This document shows positions 8,830 to 18,166 of a stretch of 47,746 bases of DNA, piece by piece. A model generated the notes under the pieces. It saw only the letters and a program-made list of their open reading frames with translations, made no database searches and was not told where the DNA came from. This DNA comes from Verrucomicrobiota bacterium (GTDB taxonomy: Bacteria; Verrucomicrobiota; Verrucomicrobiia; Opitutales; Opitutaceae): assembly GCA_016721945.1 (NCBI GenBank), contig JADKHC010000030.1:1-47746 (forward strand), given 5' to 3'. The first letter of the stretch is position 1; each line of letters starts with the position of its first letter. Position numbers and translations under genes: made by a program.

Positions 8830-10866
8830 ATGAAACCGACCCCAGCGCGCTTGTGGTTTGGCGGACAGTGGCGCGGTGCGTGCCTAATTGCTGCGCTTTT
8901 TTTGGGCATAAATGTATCGGCGGCGCCTGCTGAGTCGGCTGCACTATCCAGCCTTTCCTTTGAGGAGTTGTCGCAGATTCAGGTCGTGACGGCTTCGAAG
9001 CATCTCGAAAAACTCGCGAGTACTCCGGCGGCCGTGTCGGTGCTCACCGGCGAGGATGTTATTCGCTCGGGCGCTACGTCCGTGGCAGAGTCGTTGCGCT
9101 GGGCGCCGGGGCTCGACGTCGCTCAGATCAATGCCGCCGAGTGGGCCATTAGCGCCCGTGGCTTCAACGGCCGTTTTTCCAATAAACTTCTCGTGATGGT
9201 CGATGGCCGCACTGTTTACACGCCGCTGCTGGCCGGCGTTTACTGGGACGTCGTCAACCCGATGCTGGAGGTCCTCGATCGTATCGAGATCGTGCGCGGT
9301 CCCGGCGGAGCACTCTGGGGCGCCAATGCCGTCAATGGCGTGATCAATATTCTCACCAAATCCGCCCGCGACACCCAAGGTTCACTTCTCTACGGCAGTG
9401 TCGGCACGGAGAAACTTGTTCACGTCGGCGTGCGTCAAGGCGTGGCCTTTAACGACCGGACCTGGATGCGCGTTTACGCCAGCTACGACCGCGTTGACGA
9501 CAGCCTTCTGGCCGACGGCACAGAAGCGATCGATGGACTGCGCACCACGCAAGGCGGCTTCCGGCTCGATACCGAACCAGGCGCCGGTGCTAACCGCTTC
9601 ACGCTGCAAGGCGATGTTTACCAGGGCGAACGAGAGAGGTATTCCTCCTTGGCGACGACCTCAGGCACGGTCGAAACCGACCGATCAATCGAGGTCAACG
9701 GCTTCAACCTGCTCGGCCGTTGGACGCGGGAGTTTTCCGCCGACTCGACACTCACGCTACAAACCTTCTGGGATCATACTTATCGGGATTCGATCAGCGT
9801 CCAGGAAACCCGCGACACTTTTGTCCTGGACCTGCAGGAAAACTGGCACGCCGGTGAACACCACGCCGTGACCTGCGGTGTCGGCTACCGCTTGAGCGCC
9901 GATCACACGGTGGACGGACCTTCCGGGGGCTACCGGCCGACCGACTATAGTTTCCGCCTTTTTAATGGTTTTGTGCAGGACGAAATTACCCTCATCCCCG
10001 ACCGGCTCCGCGGCACGCTGGGGGTGAAACTTGAACACAACAGTTTTACCGGTTTCGAGTACCAGCCTAGCGCACGACTCCTGTGGACGCCGAGCCCCCG
10101 CCAGACATTTTGGGCCAGCGTTGGTCGTGCCGTGCGCACACCCAACCGCACCGATGACGGCGCCGACTTCAACTATCAATATGTCGCGCCCGGCCCCGGC
10201 CGGCCGCTGCCTCTGGTGGTGCGTGCCCTCGGCAGCCCGGAGATCGAGAGCGTAAACTTGATCGCCTGGGAGGCAGGCTGGCGCATCCAGCCCCAACCGC
10301 AGTTCTTCGCCGATCTGTCTGTTTTCTACAACGAGTATGAGGATTTCATTCTCGGTATTCCCGACGCTGCCGGCACCTTCGTGGAGACCTCGCCCGCCCC
10401 GATCCATCTCGTCACTCCGGTGACTTTGATGAACATGGCTAATGCCCGCAGTTACGGAGGGGAGCTGGCGTTGGTGTGGCAGCCGACGGCGAGCCTCCGC
10501 TTTTCTCCCTTCTACAGCTACCTGAAGGTGGACGCCTGGCTCGATCAGCCCGGTCCCCGGGAGCTGGATTCGCTCACTGGCAGCGCGCCCCGACATCAGG
10601 GTGGACTGCGCACCAGTATCGATCTGCCTCGCCGGATAAAGTTCGACCTCAACCTGCGCTGGATCGGCACCGTCCCGGCGTACAAGGTCCCTGCGTATTT
10701 CGAAGCGGATGTGCGCGTGGCCTGGGAGGTCAGGCCCGGAGTCGAACTTGTTGTTACCGGCCAAAACCTCCTGGACTCCAGTCATAATGAAATGGGTCCC
10801 CAAACCAGCGAGCCGCGCTATGAATTGGAACGCGGTGTCCAGGTGGAACTCACGAATCGGTTTTAA
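8830..10866 (+). CDS. TonB-dependent outer-membrane receptor
   Basis: Outer-membrane beta-barrel receptor powered by TonB. The ATG at 8830 is chosen because a signal peptide follows at once (basic start, then LIAALFLGINVSAAPA). An upstream in-frame ATG at 8734 would add 32 non-signal-like residues. The protein has 678 residues. The plug domain covers roughly residues 40-160, with IQVVTASKHLEKLASTPAAV, then ARGFNGRFSNKLLVMVDGR, ending in RIEIVRGPGGALWGANAVNG. The rest is barrel strands ending in a C-terminal phenylalanine (TNRF), as expected for BAM insertion. The ligand is unknown. It lies 86 bp upstream of a YfiR-type gene and a hybrid kinase, so it may sense as well as transport. Confidence 0.93.
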   Translation: MKPTPARLWFGGQWRGACLIAALFLGINVSAAPAESAALSSLSFEELSQIQVVTASKHLEKLASTPAAVSVLTGEDVIRSGATSVAESLRWAPGLDVAQINAAEWAISARGFNGRFSNKLLVMVDGRTVYTPLLAGVYWDVVNPMLEVLDRIEIVRGPGGALWGANAVNGVINILTKSARDTQGSLLYGSVGTEKLVHVGVRQGVAFNDRTWMRVYASYDRVDDSLLADGTEAIDGLRTTQGGFRLDTEPGAGANRFTLQGDVYQGERERYSSLATTSGTVETDRSIEVNGFNLLGRWTREFSADSTLTLQTFWDHTYRDSISVQETRDTFVLDLQENWHAGEHHAVTCGVGYRLSADHTVDGPSGGYRPTDYSFRLFNGFVQDEITLIPDRLRGTLGVKLEHNSFTGFEYQPSARLLWTPSPRQTFWASVGRAVRTPNRTDDGADFNYQYVAPGPGRPLPLVVRALGSPEIESVNLIAWEAGWRIQPQPQFFADLSVFYNEYEDFILGIPDAAGTFVETSPAPIHLVTPVTLMNMANARSYGGELALVWQPTASLRFSPFYSYLKVDAWLDQPGPRELDSLTGSAPRHQGGLRTSIDLPRRIKFDLNLRWIGTVPAYKVPAYFEADVRVAWEVRPGVELVVTGQNLLDSSHNEMGPQTSEPRYELERGVQVELTNRF

Positions 10867-10952
10867 GCGATGCAATCCGCGTCAGAAACTATTTACAACC
10901 GCCAAGCCGTTCGTGAGAAGAGCCGGCCGCGTAGAATTCTGCTCGGACTGCT

Positions 10953-11573
10953 ATGGAGCTACTGAAGCATCTACTTAGTTGCGGACGTGGTCCTTTCTTT
11001 GTTGTGACCGTTGGTACGTTCGCACTCCTGGCTCGCGGAGAGCCCTCCTTGGCTGTGCTCCAGACCACGCCTCAAGCCTCAGCTCAACCCGCCATCGCGC
11101 AGGAGTCCCGGGTAAAAGCCGCCTTTGTCGTCAAATTTACTCAATACACCACGTGGCCCGCAGCCGCCTTTGAATCGGCGACCGCGCCCTTTGTCATCGG
11201 AATAATCGGCCCGAGTTCGTCGATCGCGGACTTCGAGCAGGAAGCGCGTGCTATTGCCGGCCCTCGCCCCATTGAGGTCCGCTTGGTTACAACGCCCGAG
11301 GGGGCGACCCGGTGCCATGCGATTTATATCAGCAAAGCGGACAGCCGTGCTGAGGAAAACTGGCTTCAGGCTTTGCGTGCCAACCCCATCCTTACGGTGG
11401 GTGAAACCGACCGAGCCATCGAATATGGTGCTGTCATCCGGTTCGTCACTGAAGGAAAAAAGATCCGTTTCGAAGTCAGTCGACCAGCGATGGAGCGCGC
11501 CGGGCTCAAGATCAGTTCGGACATGCTTCGCTATGCCAAGACGGTCCACAATAAACCGGAGGCGCAACCTTGA
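10953..11573 (+). CDS. YfiR family (DUF4154-like) periplasmic protein
   Basis: The 206-residue protein has an N-terminal hydrophobic export signal followed by a YfiR-like domain. Family features are VKAAFVVKFTQYTTWP at the start, PFVIGIIG, RPIEVRLVTT, the CHAIYIS strand, ILTVGETDRAIEYGAVIRFV and the closing IRFEVSRPAMERAGLKISSDMLRYA. In Pseudomonas, YfiR is a periplasmic repressor of the CHASE8-containing cyclase YfiN. Here the mature region has only one cysteine, so the disulphides of Pseudomonas YfiR are absent. The stop overlaps the TTG start of the hybrid kinase by 4 bp, implying translational coupling and a shared function. The family call is strong; the inhibitory role is inferred. Confidence 0.87.
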   Translation: MELLKHLLSCGRGPFFVVTVGTFALLARGEPSLAVLQTTPQASAQPAIAQESRVKAAFVVKFTQYTTWPAAAFESATAPFVIGIIGPSSSIADFEQEARAIAGPRPIEVRLVTTPEGATRCHAIYISKADSRAEENWLQALRANPILTVGETDRAIEYGAVIRFVTEGKKIRFEVSRPAMERAGLKISSDMLRYAKTVHNKPEAQP

Positions 11574-13879
11574 GCGCGCCAGGTTTCGATTCCAGGCAGT
11601 CGGTGCGGAAACGCCTCTTCCGCCTCATCCTGCTCACCAGCGGACTAGCGGTCTTCAGCGTCGCCATCGCGGTTGCCATCTATGAGTCCACCACGTTTCG
11701 CCCCCGCGAGCTCGACCGCCTCAAGAACACCTCACGCCTCCTCCTCGAGGTCTTGCCTGCGACACTTGATTTCGGTGGCGCCGACAATGCCGGGGCCTAC
11801 CTCAAAACCTACGCCGAGGAGACGCAGCCCGGCGTGGCCATTGCCGCGCTTTACGACAGCCAGGGAGCGCTTTTCGCCTCTTTTAATCGGAAGAAAGCGG
11901 CCGTCGCTATTCCTTTGGCCTTGGAGCCCGCTGGGCACCGTTTCACCGCGCATGAACTCGCGCTCTGGCAGCCGGTGAAACGTGGCGAAACCACCGTCGG
12001 CCATATCTATCTTTTAAAAATATTGCCCCCGCTGCACGCCCGCCTGCCGCAGTACGCCATCATGGCCGGAGCAGTCCTGTTCGCCCTTGTCATCGTCGGC
12101 ATCGTCCTTATCCGCGGCGTTCGGACGAGTTTTCTCCAGCCGCTTTCCACGCTCCTCGCTACGACCACCCATGTCACGGAGTATAACGACTATACCGCCA
12201 GAGCCAAACTCGGCCGGCTGGACGAACTGGGCCTGCTCGCGACTGCCTTTAACCGCATGCTTGAGGTAATCGGCCAGCGCGATACCGACCTCCGGCAGGC
12301 CAATGCACTGATTCGCGATGTCTTCGCCGCCACCACCGAAGTCGCCATTATTGCCTGCGATACGAAGGGCGTGGTCAGTGTCTTCAACACCGGCGCGGAA
12401 CGCCTGCTTGGCTACACAAGCACCGAGATCGTCAACCATACCACACCACTCCTATGGCACAAATCAACCGAGATGGAGGTCCGCGCTGCGGCTCTCACGC
12501 TCCAGCTGGGCCGCCCGATCGCCGGATTTGATGCCTTTGTCGCCCCTGCTCGTGAAGGCACCCCTGACGCCCGGGAATGGACTTACGTCCGCAAGGACGG
12601 CAAGGAGCTCCATGTATACCTTGTTATCACGGCCATGCATGACGCTCATGGGAATCCCGTTGGTTTCCTCGGTGTGGCCAGCGACATTACCCGGCGCAAG
12701 CAGGCGGAAGACGAACGTGAAAGACTCCAGGGGCAGCTCATCCAGGCCCAGAAGATGGAGGCTGTTGGCCAGCTCGCCGGGGGAGTGGCGCACGATTTTA
12801 ATAATATTCTCGCTGCGATGATCATGAACGTCGGCTTGATGCGCGATGTGCCCGGGATTTCTGCCGAGTTACGCGCTTCGCTCGACGAACAGCATGCATT
12901 TGTGGACCGTGCCGCCAATCTCACCCGACAGTTGCTGCTCTTCGGTCGTCGTGAAGTGATGCAAAAGCAACTCCTCGATCTGGATTCCCTGCTCGGTAAC
13001 CATCTCAAAATGCTCCGGCGGCTGATCGGCGAAAACATCAGTGTGGAATTCAAGGGAAACCCCAAGGCGACCTGGATTTTTGCCGATGGTGGTATGATCG
13101 AGCAGGTCGTCATGAACCTCGTCGTCAATGCCCGCGACGCTATGCAAGCGGGCGGACGCATCACGATTACCACCGAAATCGCCGATCTTGCGGCCCCCGT
13201 CGCTAGCAGCCACCCGGAAGCGCGCGCTGGACGCTTCGTCCGCCTTATCATCGCGGATACCGGCTCCGGCATGGATCAGGCTACGCAGCAGCACATATTC
13301 GAACCATTTTTCACCACCAAGGCCCAGGGCAAAGGCACTGGTTTAGGTCTGGCGACTGTTTACGGTATCGTCAAACGTCATGAGGGGTGGATCGAGGTTG
13401 AGAGCGCCCTTGGCCAGGGAACCGCCTTCCGTATCCATCTGCCTGCCTCCTCCTCCACGCCCGAACCCGGGTCACGCTCACCAGATTTTCAACAGGCAGC
13501 CGGTGGGCATGAGACCATTTTTCTCGTTGAGGATGATGAGAGTGTGCGCATCGCCGCTCTCGCCGTACTCAGCCACGCCGGTTATAAAGTGATTACAGCC
13601 GATAATGGAGAGCAGGCACTCAAGATCTGGTCTGCCCGACAGCAAAAAGTTGATCTTCTGCTCACGGATATGATCATGCCGGAGGGCCTGACCGGGCTGG
13701 ATTTGGTGAAACGCCTGCGCAAAGATGACCCCGCGCTCAGGGTGATCGTCATGAGCGGCTACAGCCTTGAACTGAGTCAACAAGGCGTCCTTGACGACGA
13801 TGGGCCCGTCTATCTCGCCAAGCCTTTTGAGCCCGCGATATTACTTCGGTCTGTACGGCAGTGCCTAGACCGAGTCTGA
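11570..13879 (+). CDS. Hybrid sensor histidine kinase with CHASE8-like, HAMP, PAS and receiver domains
   Basis: A 769-residue membrane kinase. Transmembrane segments lie at about 17-39 and 162-183, enclosing a periplasmic region that resembles CHASE8, the YfiN sensor domain. HAMP follows at about 184-240 and PAS at about 245-378. The HisKA phospho-acceptor is H408 in GGVAHDFNN. The ATPase domain has the N-box around N520, DTGSG at 563-567, FEPFFTTK at 577-584 and GTGLGLATVYG at 589-599. A C-terminal receiver carries D655/D656, phospho-acceptor D700 (LLLTDMIMP) and K751. It uses a TTG start overlapping the YfiR stop. No output domain follows the receiver, so a separate phosphotransfer partner or regulator is needed. 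Confidence 0.93.
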   Translation: MSAPGFDSRQSVRKRLFRLILLTSGLAVFSVAIAVAIYESTTFRPRELDRLKNTSRLLLEVLPATLDFGGADNAGAYLKTYAEETQPGVAIAALYDSQGALFASFNRKKAAVAIPLALEPAGHRFTAHELALWQPVKRGETTVGHIYLLKILPPLHARLPQYAIMAGAVLFALVIVGIVLIRGVRTSFLQPLSTLLATTTHVTEYNDYTARAKLGRLDELGLLATAFNRMLEVIGQRDTDLRQANALIRDVFAATTEVAIIACDTKGVVSVFNTGAERLLGYTSTEIVNHTTPLLWHKSTEMEVRAAALTLQLGRPIAGFDAFVAPAREGTPDAREWTYVRKDGKELHVYLVITAMHDAHGNPVGFLGVASDITRRKQAEDERERLQGQLIQAQKMEAVGQLAGGVAHDFNNILAAMIMNVGLMRDVPGISAELRASLDEQHAFVDRAANLTRQLLLFGRREVMQKQLLDLDSLLGNHLKMLRRLIGENISVEFKGNPKATWIFADGGMIEQVVMNLVVNARDAMQAGGRITITTEIADLAAPVASSHPEARAGRFVRLIIADTGSGMDQATQQHIFEPFFTTKAQGKGTGLGLATVYGIVKRHEGWIEVESALGQGTAFRIHLPASSSTPEPGSRSPDFQQAAGGHETIFLVEDDESVRIAALAVLSHAGYKVITADNGEQALKIWSARQQKVDLLLTDMIMPEGLTGLDLVKRLRKDDPALRVIVMSGYSLELSQQGVLDDDGPVYLAKPFEPAILLRSVRQCLDRV

Positions 13880-14086
13880 AATCGTGATCCGCACAAGCCT
13901 GGGGCGCGCAATGTCCATAGGCAAAACGTCTAGTCAGCAATTGGTTCGGCTCTTGGCGTGACGCTTTGGCGCGGTCGCGTCTCAAGGACTGACGCTCTGT
14001 CTCATCGTGTCTCGTCAGTGTTCTCCCGCTTAGAGCGAACGGTAGACAAATTCGCATGGAATGGCGATTGCATGTAGTCTGGCATC

Positions 14087-16669
14087 ATGGATCCGCAAAA
14101 ACTCACTGTCATGTCCCGCCAGGCGATCACCGATGCGCAAGATGAAGCACGTCGCCGCCAGCATAACGAGGTGGAAACCTGGCATCTGCTCCACGCTTTG
14201 CTCACGCAGGAAAACGGCCTTGTTTCGGCGCTGGTCGAAAAACTCGGCCTGACCACGAGCGCGCTCCAGCTTTCCATCGACCGCGAACTCGAACGGCTCC
14301 CACGCGTTTCCGGCAGTGTTGATGTATCCAAAATCTACGTCACGCAGGCCGTCAACGAAGTGCTCACGCGGGCTGAAGCCGAAGCGGCGAAACTCAAAGA
14401 CGAGTTCGTCAGCGTTGAGCACCTTTTCCTCGGCTTGATCGAAGTCGCCAAGCCGGATGCGCTCGCGAAGATTTTCAAAAGCTTCGGGCTTGATCGCGCC
14501 AAAGTGCTGAAAGTCCTGCGCGAGATGCGCGGTAGCCAACGAGTCACCACCGACAATCCCGAGGCGACTTATCAAGCACTCGAGAAATACGGCATCGACC
14601 TCGTCGCGCTCGCGCGAAAGGGCAAGATGGACCCGGTCATCGGCCGCGATGACGAGATTCGTCGCACGATCCGCATTCTTTCCCGCAAAACTAAAAACAA
14701 CCCGGTGCTCATCGGCGAACCTGGCGTTGGCAAAACCGCCATCGTCGAAGGGCTCGCGCAACGCATTCTGCGCGGCGACGTGCCCGAGGGGCTGAAAGAT
14801 AAAACCATCTTCGCGCTCGATATGGGTTCACTGCTTGCTGGTGCGAAATTCCGCGGCGAATTCGAGGAGCGTTTGAAAGCCGTGCTCAAGGAAATCAAAG
14901 ACAGCGACGGTCGTATTTTGCTCTTCATTGACGAACTGCACACTATCGTTGGCGTGGGCAAAGCCGAGGGCGCGATGGATGCGGGCAATATGCTCAAGCC
15001 TATGCTTGCGCGTGGCGAACTACACTGTATCGGCGCGACCACGCTCGACGAATATCGCAAAAACATCGAGAAAGACGCCGCACTCGAAAGGCGATTTCAA
15101 CCGGTTTTGGTTGAGCCGCCGAGCGTCGAGGACGCGCTTTCGATTTTGCGCGGGCTGAAAGAGCGTTTCGAACTGCACCACGGCGTCCGCATTCAGGACA
15201 ACGCGCTGGTGAGTGCCGTCACACTTTCGAATCGTTACATCTCTGATCGTTTCCTGCCCGACAAAGCGATCGATCTCATGGACGAAGCTTGCGCGATGAT
15301 CCGTACCGAAATGGACTCTTCGCCGCAGGAACTCGACGCGTTGCAGCGCCGCGTGCTCCAGCTCGAAATCGAGGAAGCCGCGTTGAAACTCGAAAAAGAC
15401 GAGGCTTCGAAACGCCGGTTGGCTACGCTGCGTAGCGAACTAACGGATACGCGTGGTCAAGCCGTTGCGTTAAAAGCGAAGTGGGAAAAAGAAAAAGCCG
15501 CAGTCGGTCGCGTGCGCAAGGTGCGCGAGGAACTTGAGGTCACGCGTTTCGAAATGGAAAAAGCCGAGCGCGCCTACGACCTCAGCAAACTCGCCGAGTT
15601 GCGCCACGGTAAAATCCCGCAGTTGGAAGCGGAGCTAAAGAAACTCGAAAACACCGAGACGAAAACCGAACTTTTTAAAGAGGAAGTTTCCGCCGAGGAA
15701 ATTGCCGAGGTCGTGGCCAAGTGGTCGGGCGTGCCGGTCACGCGGCTGATTGAAAGCGAAAAGGAAAAACTTCTGCGACTTGGCGATGTGCTGCATGATC
15801 GTGTGATCGGGCAGGACGAAGCCGTGCAACTCGTGAGCGACGCGATCCTGCGCGCGCGCGCCGGTATCAAAGATCCACGTCGCCCAGTCGGTAGTTTCCT
15901 TTTTCTCGGTCCGACGGGAGTTGGCAAAACCGAACTAGCGAAGACGCTCGCCGAAACGCTTTTCGACAGCGAAGGTGCGATGGTTCGCATCGACATGTCG
16001 GAGTACATGGAGAAGCACAGCGTCGCGCGCTTGATCGGCGCGCCTCCGGGCTATGTCGGTTACGACGAAGGCGGCCAGCTCACCGAAGCGGTGCGGCGCA
16101 AACCTTACGCGGTTTTGCTTTTCGACGAAATCGAGAAAGCGCATCCCGACGTATTCAATGTTCTCTTACAGGTGCTCGACGATGGACGCATCACCGATGC
16201 CCAAGGTCGCACGGTCGATTTCAAAAACACGATCATCATCATGACATCGAATCTCGGTTCGCGCTTCCTGCTCGAAGGCGTGACGGGAGATACGATCCCG
16301 GAAAGTGTGCGCGAGAGTGTCATGGCCGAGTTGCGCCGTACTTTTCGTCCGGAGTTCCTTAACCGCATCGATGAGACAATTCTCTTCAAGCCGCTCACGC
16401 TCGAAGAAATCACTCAAATCGTGGACTTGCTTCTGGCCGATCTGAACAAGCGCTTGGCTGACCGTCGCGTGATCGTGACACTCGACACGAAAGCAAAAGA
16501 ATGGGCTGCCGAAAAAGGCTACGATCCGGTGTTTGGCGCGCGTCCGCTGAAGCGTTTTCTCCAGCGTCAGATCGAGACGAAACTTGCTCGCGCTCTGGTG
16601 GCCGGTGACGTCGCCGAGGGCAGCACCGTGAAGTTTTTGGTGAAAGACGATGAGTTGGTGATGAAGTGA
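14087..16669 (+). CDS. clpB: ATP-dependent disaggregase ClpB
   Basis: Hexameric AAA+ chaperone that pulls proteins out of aggregates together with DnaK. The 860-residue length is normal. The Clp N-domain covers about 1-145, and NBD1 has Walker A GEPGVGKT at 210-217 and Walker B LLFIDELH. A long charged coiled coil (about 410-530) is the ClpB middle domain, which separates it from ClpA and ClpC. NBD2 has GPTGVGKTE, RIDMSEYMEKHSVARLIGAPPGYVGY and the C-terminal GARPLKRFLQR. The 207-bp upstream region shows no CIRCE palindrome and no clear heat-shock promoter that I can identify. A hairpin follows the stop. Confidence 0.98.
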   Translation: MDPQKLTVMSRQAITDAQDEARRRQHNEVETWHLLHALLTQENGLVSALVEKLGLTTSALQLSIDRELERLPRVSGSVDVSKIYVTQAVNEVLTRAEAEAAKLKDEFVSVEHLFLGLIEVAKPDALAKIFKSFGLDRAKVLKVLREMRGSQRVTTDNPEATYQALEKYGIDLVALARKGKMDPVIGRDDEIRRTIRILSRKTKNNPVLIGEPGVGKTAIVEGLAQRILRGDVPEGLKDKTIFALDMGSLLAGAKFRGEFEERLKAVLKEIKDSDGRILLFIDELHTIVGVGKAEGAMDAGNMLKPMLARGELHCIGATTLDEYRKNIEKDAALERRFQPVLVEPPSVEDALSILRGLKERFELHHGVRIQDNALVSAVTLSNRYISDRFLPDKAIDLMDEACAMIRTEMDSSPQELDALQRRVLQLEIEEAALKLEKDEASKRRLATLRSELTDTRGQAVALKAKWEKEKAAVGRVRKVREELEVTRFEMEKAERAYDLSKLAELRHGKIPQLEAELKKLENTETKTELFKEEVSAEEIAEVVAKWSGVPVTRLIESEKEKLLRLGDVLHDRVIGQDEAVQLVSDAILRARAGIKDPRRPVGSFLFLGPTGVGKTELAKTLAETLFDSEGAMVRIDMSEYMEKHSVARLIGAPPGYVGYDEGGQLTEAVRRKPYAVLLFDEIEKAHPDVFNVLLQVLDDGRITDAQGRTVDFKNTIIIMTSNLGSRFLLEGVTGDTIPESVRESVMAELRRTFRPEFLNRIDETILFKPLTLEEITQIVDLLLADLNKRLADRRVIVTLDTKAKEWAAEKGYDPVFGARPLKRFLQRQIETKLARALVAGDVAEGSTVKFLVKDDELVMK

Positions 16670-16677
16670 GAAAGTGA

Positions 16678-16706
16678 AAGATCCCCGGAGCTGGTCTGGG
16701 GATCTT
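16678..16706 (+). terminator. Hairpin after clpB
   Basis: AAGATCCCC (16678-16686) pairs with GGGGATCTT (16698-16706) across an 11-base loop, starting 9 bp after the clpB stop. There is no T-run after it, so it may be a weak terminator or an RNA 3'-end stabiliser. Confidence 0.5.
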
Positions 16707-16713
16707 CAGAAAT

Positions 16714-16800
16714 TGTAGGAGCGGTTTTACGCCGCGATTCACGCCTCCGATGGAGGCCGACGCCCTCGTCGGCCATGCGCGGTGAGGGCACCGCGCCTCC
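16714..16800. repeat. Composite palindromic repeat between clpB and yqhD
   Basis: The stretch starts TGTAGGAGCGG and contains GGCCGAC-gccctc-GTCGGCC. Next comes GCGCGGTG-aggg-CACCGCGC, then CGCCTCC. It shares the GTAGG cap and the GGTGAGGGCACC core with the palindrome at 4702-4762. It is likely another copy, possibly decayed or composite, of the same REP-like family. Confidence 0.5.
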
Positions 16801-16839
16801 AACCAAGCCGCTGCTCCGGGGTATTGGACCTGGAGCGAA

Positions 16840-16873
16840 AACCAACGGCACCACGTTAGTGGTGCCGTTGGTT
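16840..16873 (-). terminator. Intrinsic terminator for yqhD
   Basis: A perfect 15-bp stem (16840-16854 with 16859-16873) closes on a 4-base loop. Read on the minus strand it lies 22 bp after the yqhD stop and is followed by TTTTCGC, matching an intrinsic terminator. It may also stop clpB read-through from the other side. Confidence 0.75.
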
Positions 16874-16894
16874 AGGGAAAACTGGAATCAATGT

Positions 16895-18052
16895 TTACGC
16901 CGCGAGGTTCAGGATTTTTTCGACTTTGGTGGGCGTAAGGTCGCCGCGTTCGCCGAGTTTGTCAGCACCGCGTGAAGCGAGGCGTTGGGCGACTTGGGCG
17001 GCTGTGCCGGACTTGACCTCTGGGTATTCCGAGAAGCGCGTTTTGATGCCGAGCGATTCGTAGAAGCCGCGTGTTTTTTCAATGGCGGTATCGATGCGTG
17101 CGTCCTCGCTACCGTCGCGGATATCCCAAACGCGCTCGGCGTATTGGAGGAGTTTTTCGCGTTTAGTGGCGCGTTGCACGTTCATGAGATTGGGCAACAC
17201 GATCGCGAGCGTGCGCGCGTGGTCGATGCCGTAGAGCGCGGTGATTTCGTGGCCGATCATGTGCGTGGCCCAGTCTTGCGGCACGCCTTGGCCGATGGCG
17301 GTGTTGAGCGCCCAGGTCGCGGCCCAGACGAGGTTGGCGCGCAGGTCGTAGTCTTTGGGCTTGGCGAGTGTTTTCGGTCCGATGTCGATGAGGATTTTGA
17401 GAATGGATTCGGCGAATCGGTCCTGGATCTCGGCGTTGACGGGGTAGGTGAGGTATTGCTCCAGCACGTGGCAAAACGCGTCGCCAGCACCGTTGGCCAC
17501 CTGGCGTGGCGAAAGCGAGAAAGTCGTCTCCGGATCGAGGATGGAGAAGCGTGGGAAACTGAGCGGCGAAAGGAACGCCAGCTTTTCCTGAATGGCGCGG
17601 CGGCTGATGACGGCGGCGCTGTTGGATTCGGAGCCGGTCGCGGGCAGCGTGAGCACGGTGCCGAGCGGAAGCATCGTGGTAACCGGTGCGTTTTTCGCGA
17701 GAATGTCCCAGGGCTCGCCGACAAATGGTACGGCAGCGGCGACAAACTTGGCGCCATCGAGTACCGAACCGCCGCCAACCGCCAAAATCCAGTCGATCTT
17801 TTCTTTGCGGCTGAGCGCCACGGCTTTCATCAGGGTATCGTAGTCGGGGTTCGCTTCGACGCCGAAGAACTCGAAAACGGTGCGTGCGCCGAGAGCTTTT
17901 TTAACCTGATCGTAGACGCCGTTTGCTTTGATGCTTCCGCCGCCGGCGAGCAGCAGAATGCGCGCATTAGCAGGCAGTTCGTTGTCGATGGCGGCGATTT
18001 GGCCTCGGCCGAAGTGAATGCGAGTCGGGTTGTGGTAGGTGAAATTTTCCAT
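16895..18052 (-). CDS. yqhD: NADPH-dependent aldehyde reductase (iron-type alcohol dehydrogenase, YqhD family)
   Basis: Group III metal-dependent alcohol dehydrogenase that reduces short and toxic aldehydes with NADPH. The 385-residue protein matches E. coli YqhD closely along its length: NPTRIHFGRGQIAAI at the start, LAVGGGSVLDGAKF in the cofactor site, VLTLPATGSESN, and a C-terminus with GERGDLT. Metal ligands are visible as D and H in GDAFCHVLEQ and the histidines of HMIGHEITALYGIDHA. It is divergent from psd across 114 bp. gloA lies 1.2 kb away, so two aldehyde-detoxification genes sit near each other, though not in one operon. The exact aldehyde in this organism is not known. Confidence 0.95.
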   Translation of the reverse strand: MENFTYHNPTRIHFGRGQIAAIDNELPANARILLLAGGGSIKANGVYDQVKKALGARTVFEFFGVEANPDYDTLMKAVALSRKEKIDWILAVGGGSVLDGAKFVAAAVPFVGEPWDILAKNAPVTTMLPLGTVLTLPATGSESNSAAVISRRAIQEKLAFLSPLSFPRFSILDPETTFSLSPRQVANGAGDAFCHVLEQYLTYPVNAEIQDRFAESILKILIDIGPKTLAKPKDYDLRANLVWAATWALNTAIGQGVPQDWATHMIGHEITALYGIDHARTLAIVLPNLMNVQRATKREKLLQYAERVWDIRDGSEDARIDTAIEKTRGFYESLGIKTRFSEYPEVKSGTAAQVAQRLASRGADKLGERGDLTPTKVEKILNLAA

Positions 18053-18166
18053 AAGGATTCAAGCTAGCGCCGATGGCTTGAGGCGCAAGTTGTGAACGCT
18101 CTCAGTGTGGGATTCGAAAGTTTCTGCGTTGCCCCGCAGCGGATTTGCGCGAACTTGTGCGTTCTC

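Noticed and set aside
9757..10875. Minus-strand frame (372 residues) opposite the TonB receptor
   Set aside because: No motif or start context; the receptor is complete on the plus strand.
13880..14086. CIRCE element or heat-shock promoter upstream of clpB
   Set aside because: Searched for TTAGCACTC-N9-GAGTGCTAA and for a sigma-32-like pair; neither is present convincingly.
14030..14761. Minus-strand frame opposite the start of clpB
   Set aside because: Overlaps conserved ClpB N-domain coding and has no family match by eye.
16985..18067. Plus-strand frame (360 residues) opposite yqhD
   Set aside because: yqhD matches its family over full length; the plus-strand product has no recognisable domain.
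18092..18166. GTG start for psd giving 25 extra residues
   Set aside because: The added residues do not resemble the family, while the ATG at 18167 has the local CTC-ATG context.
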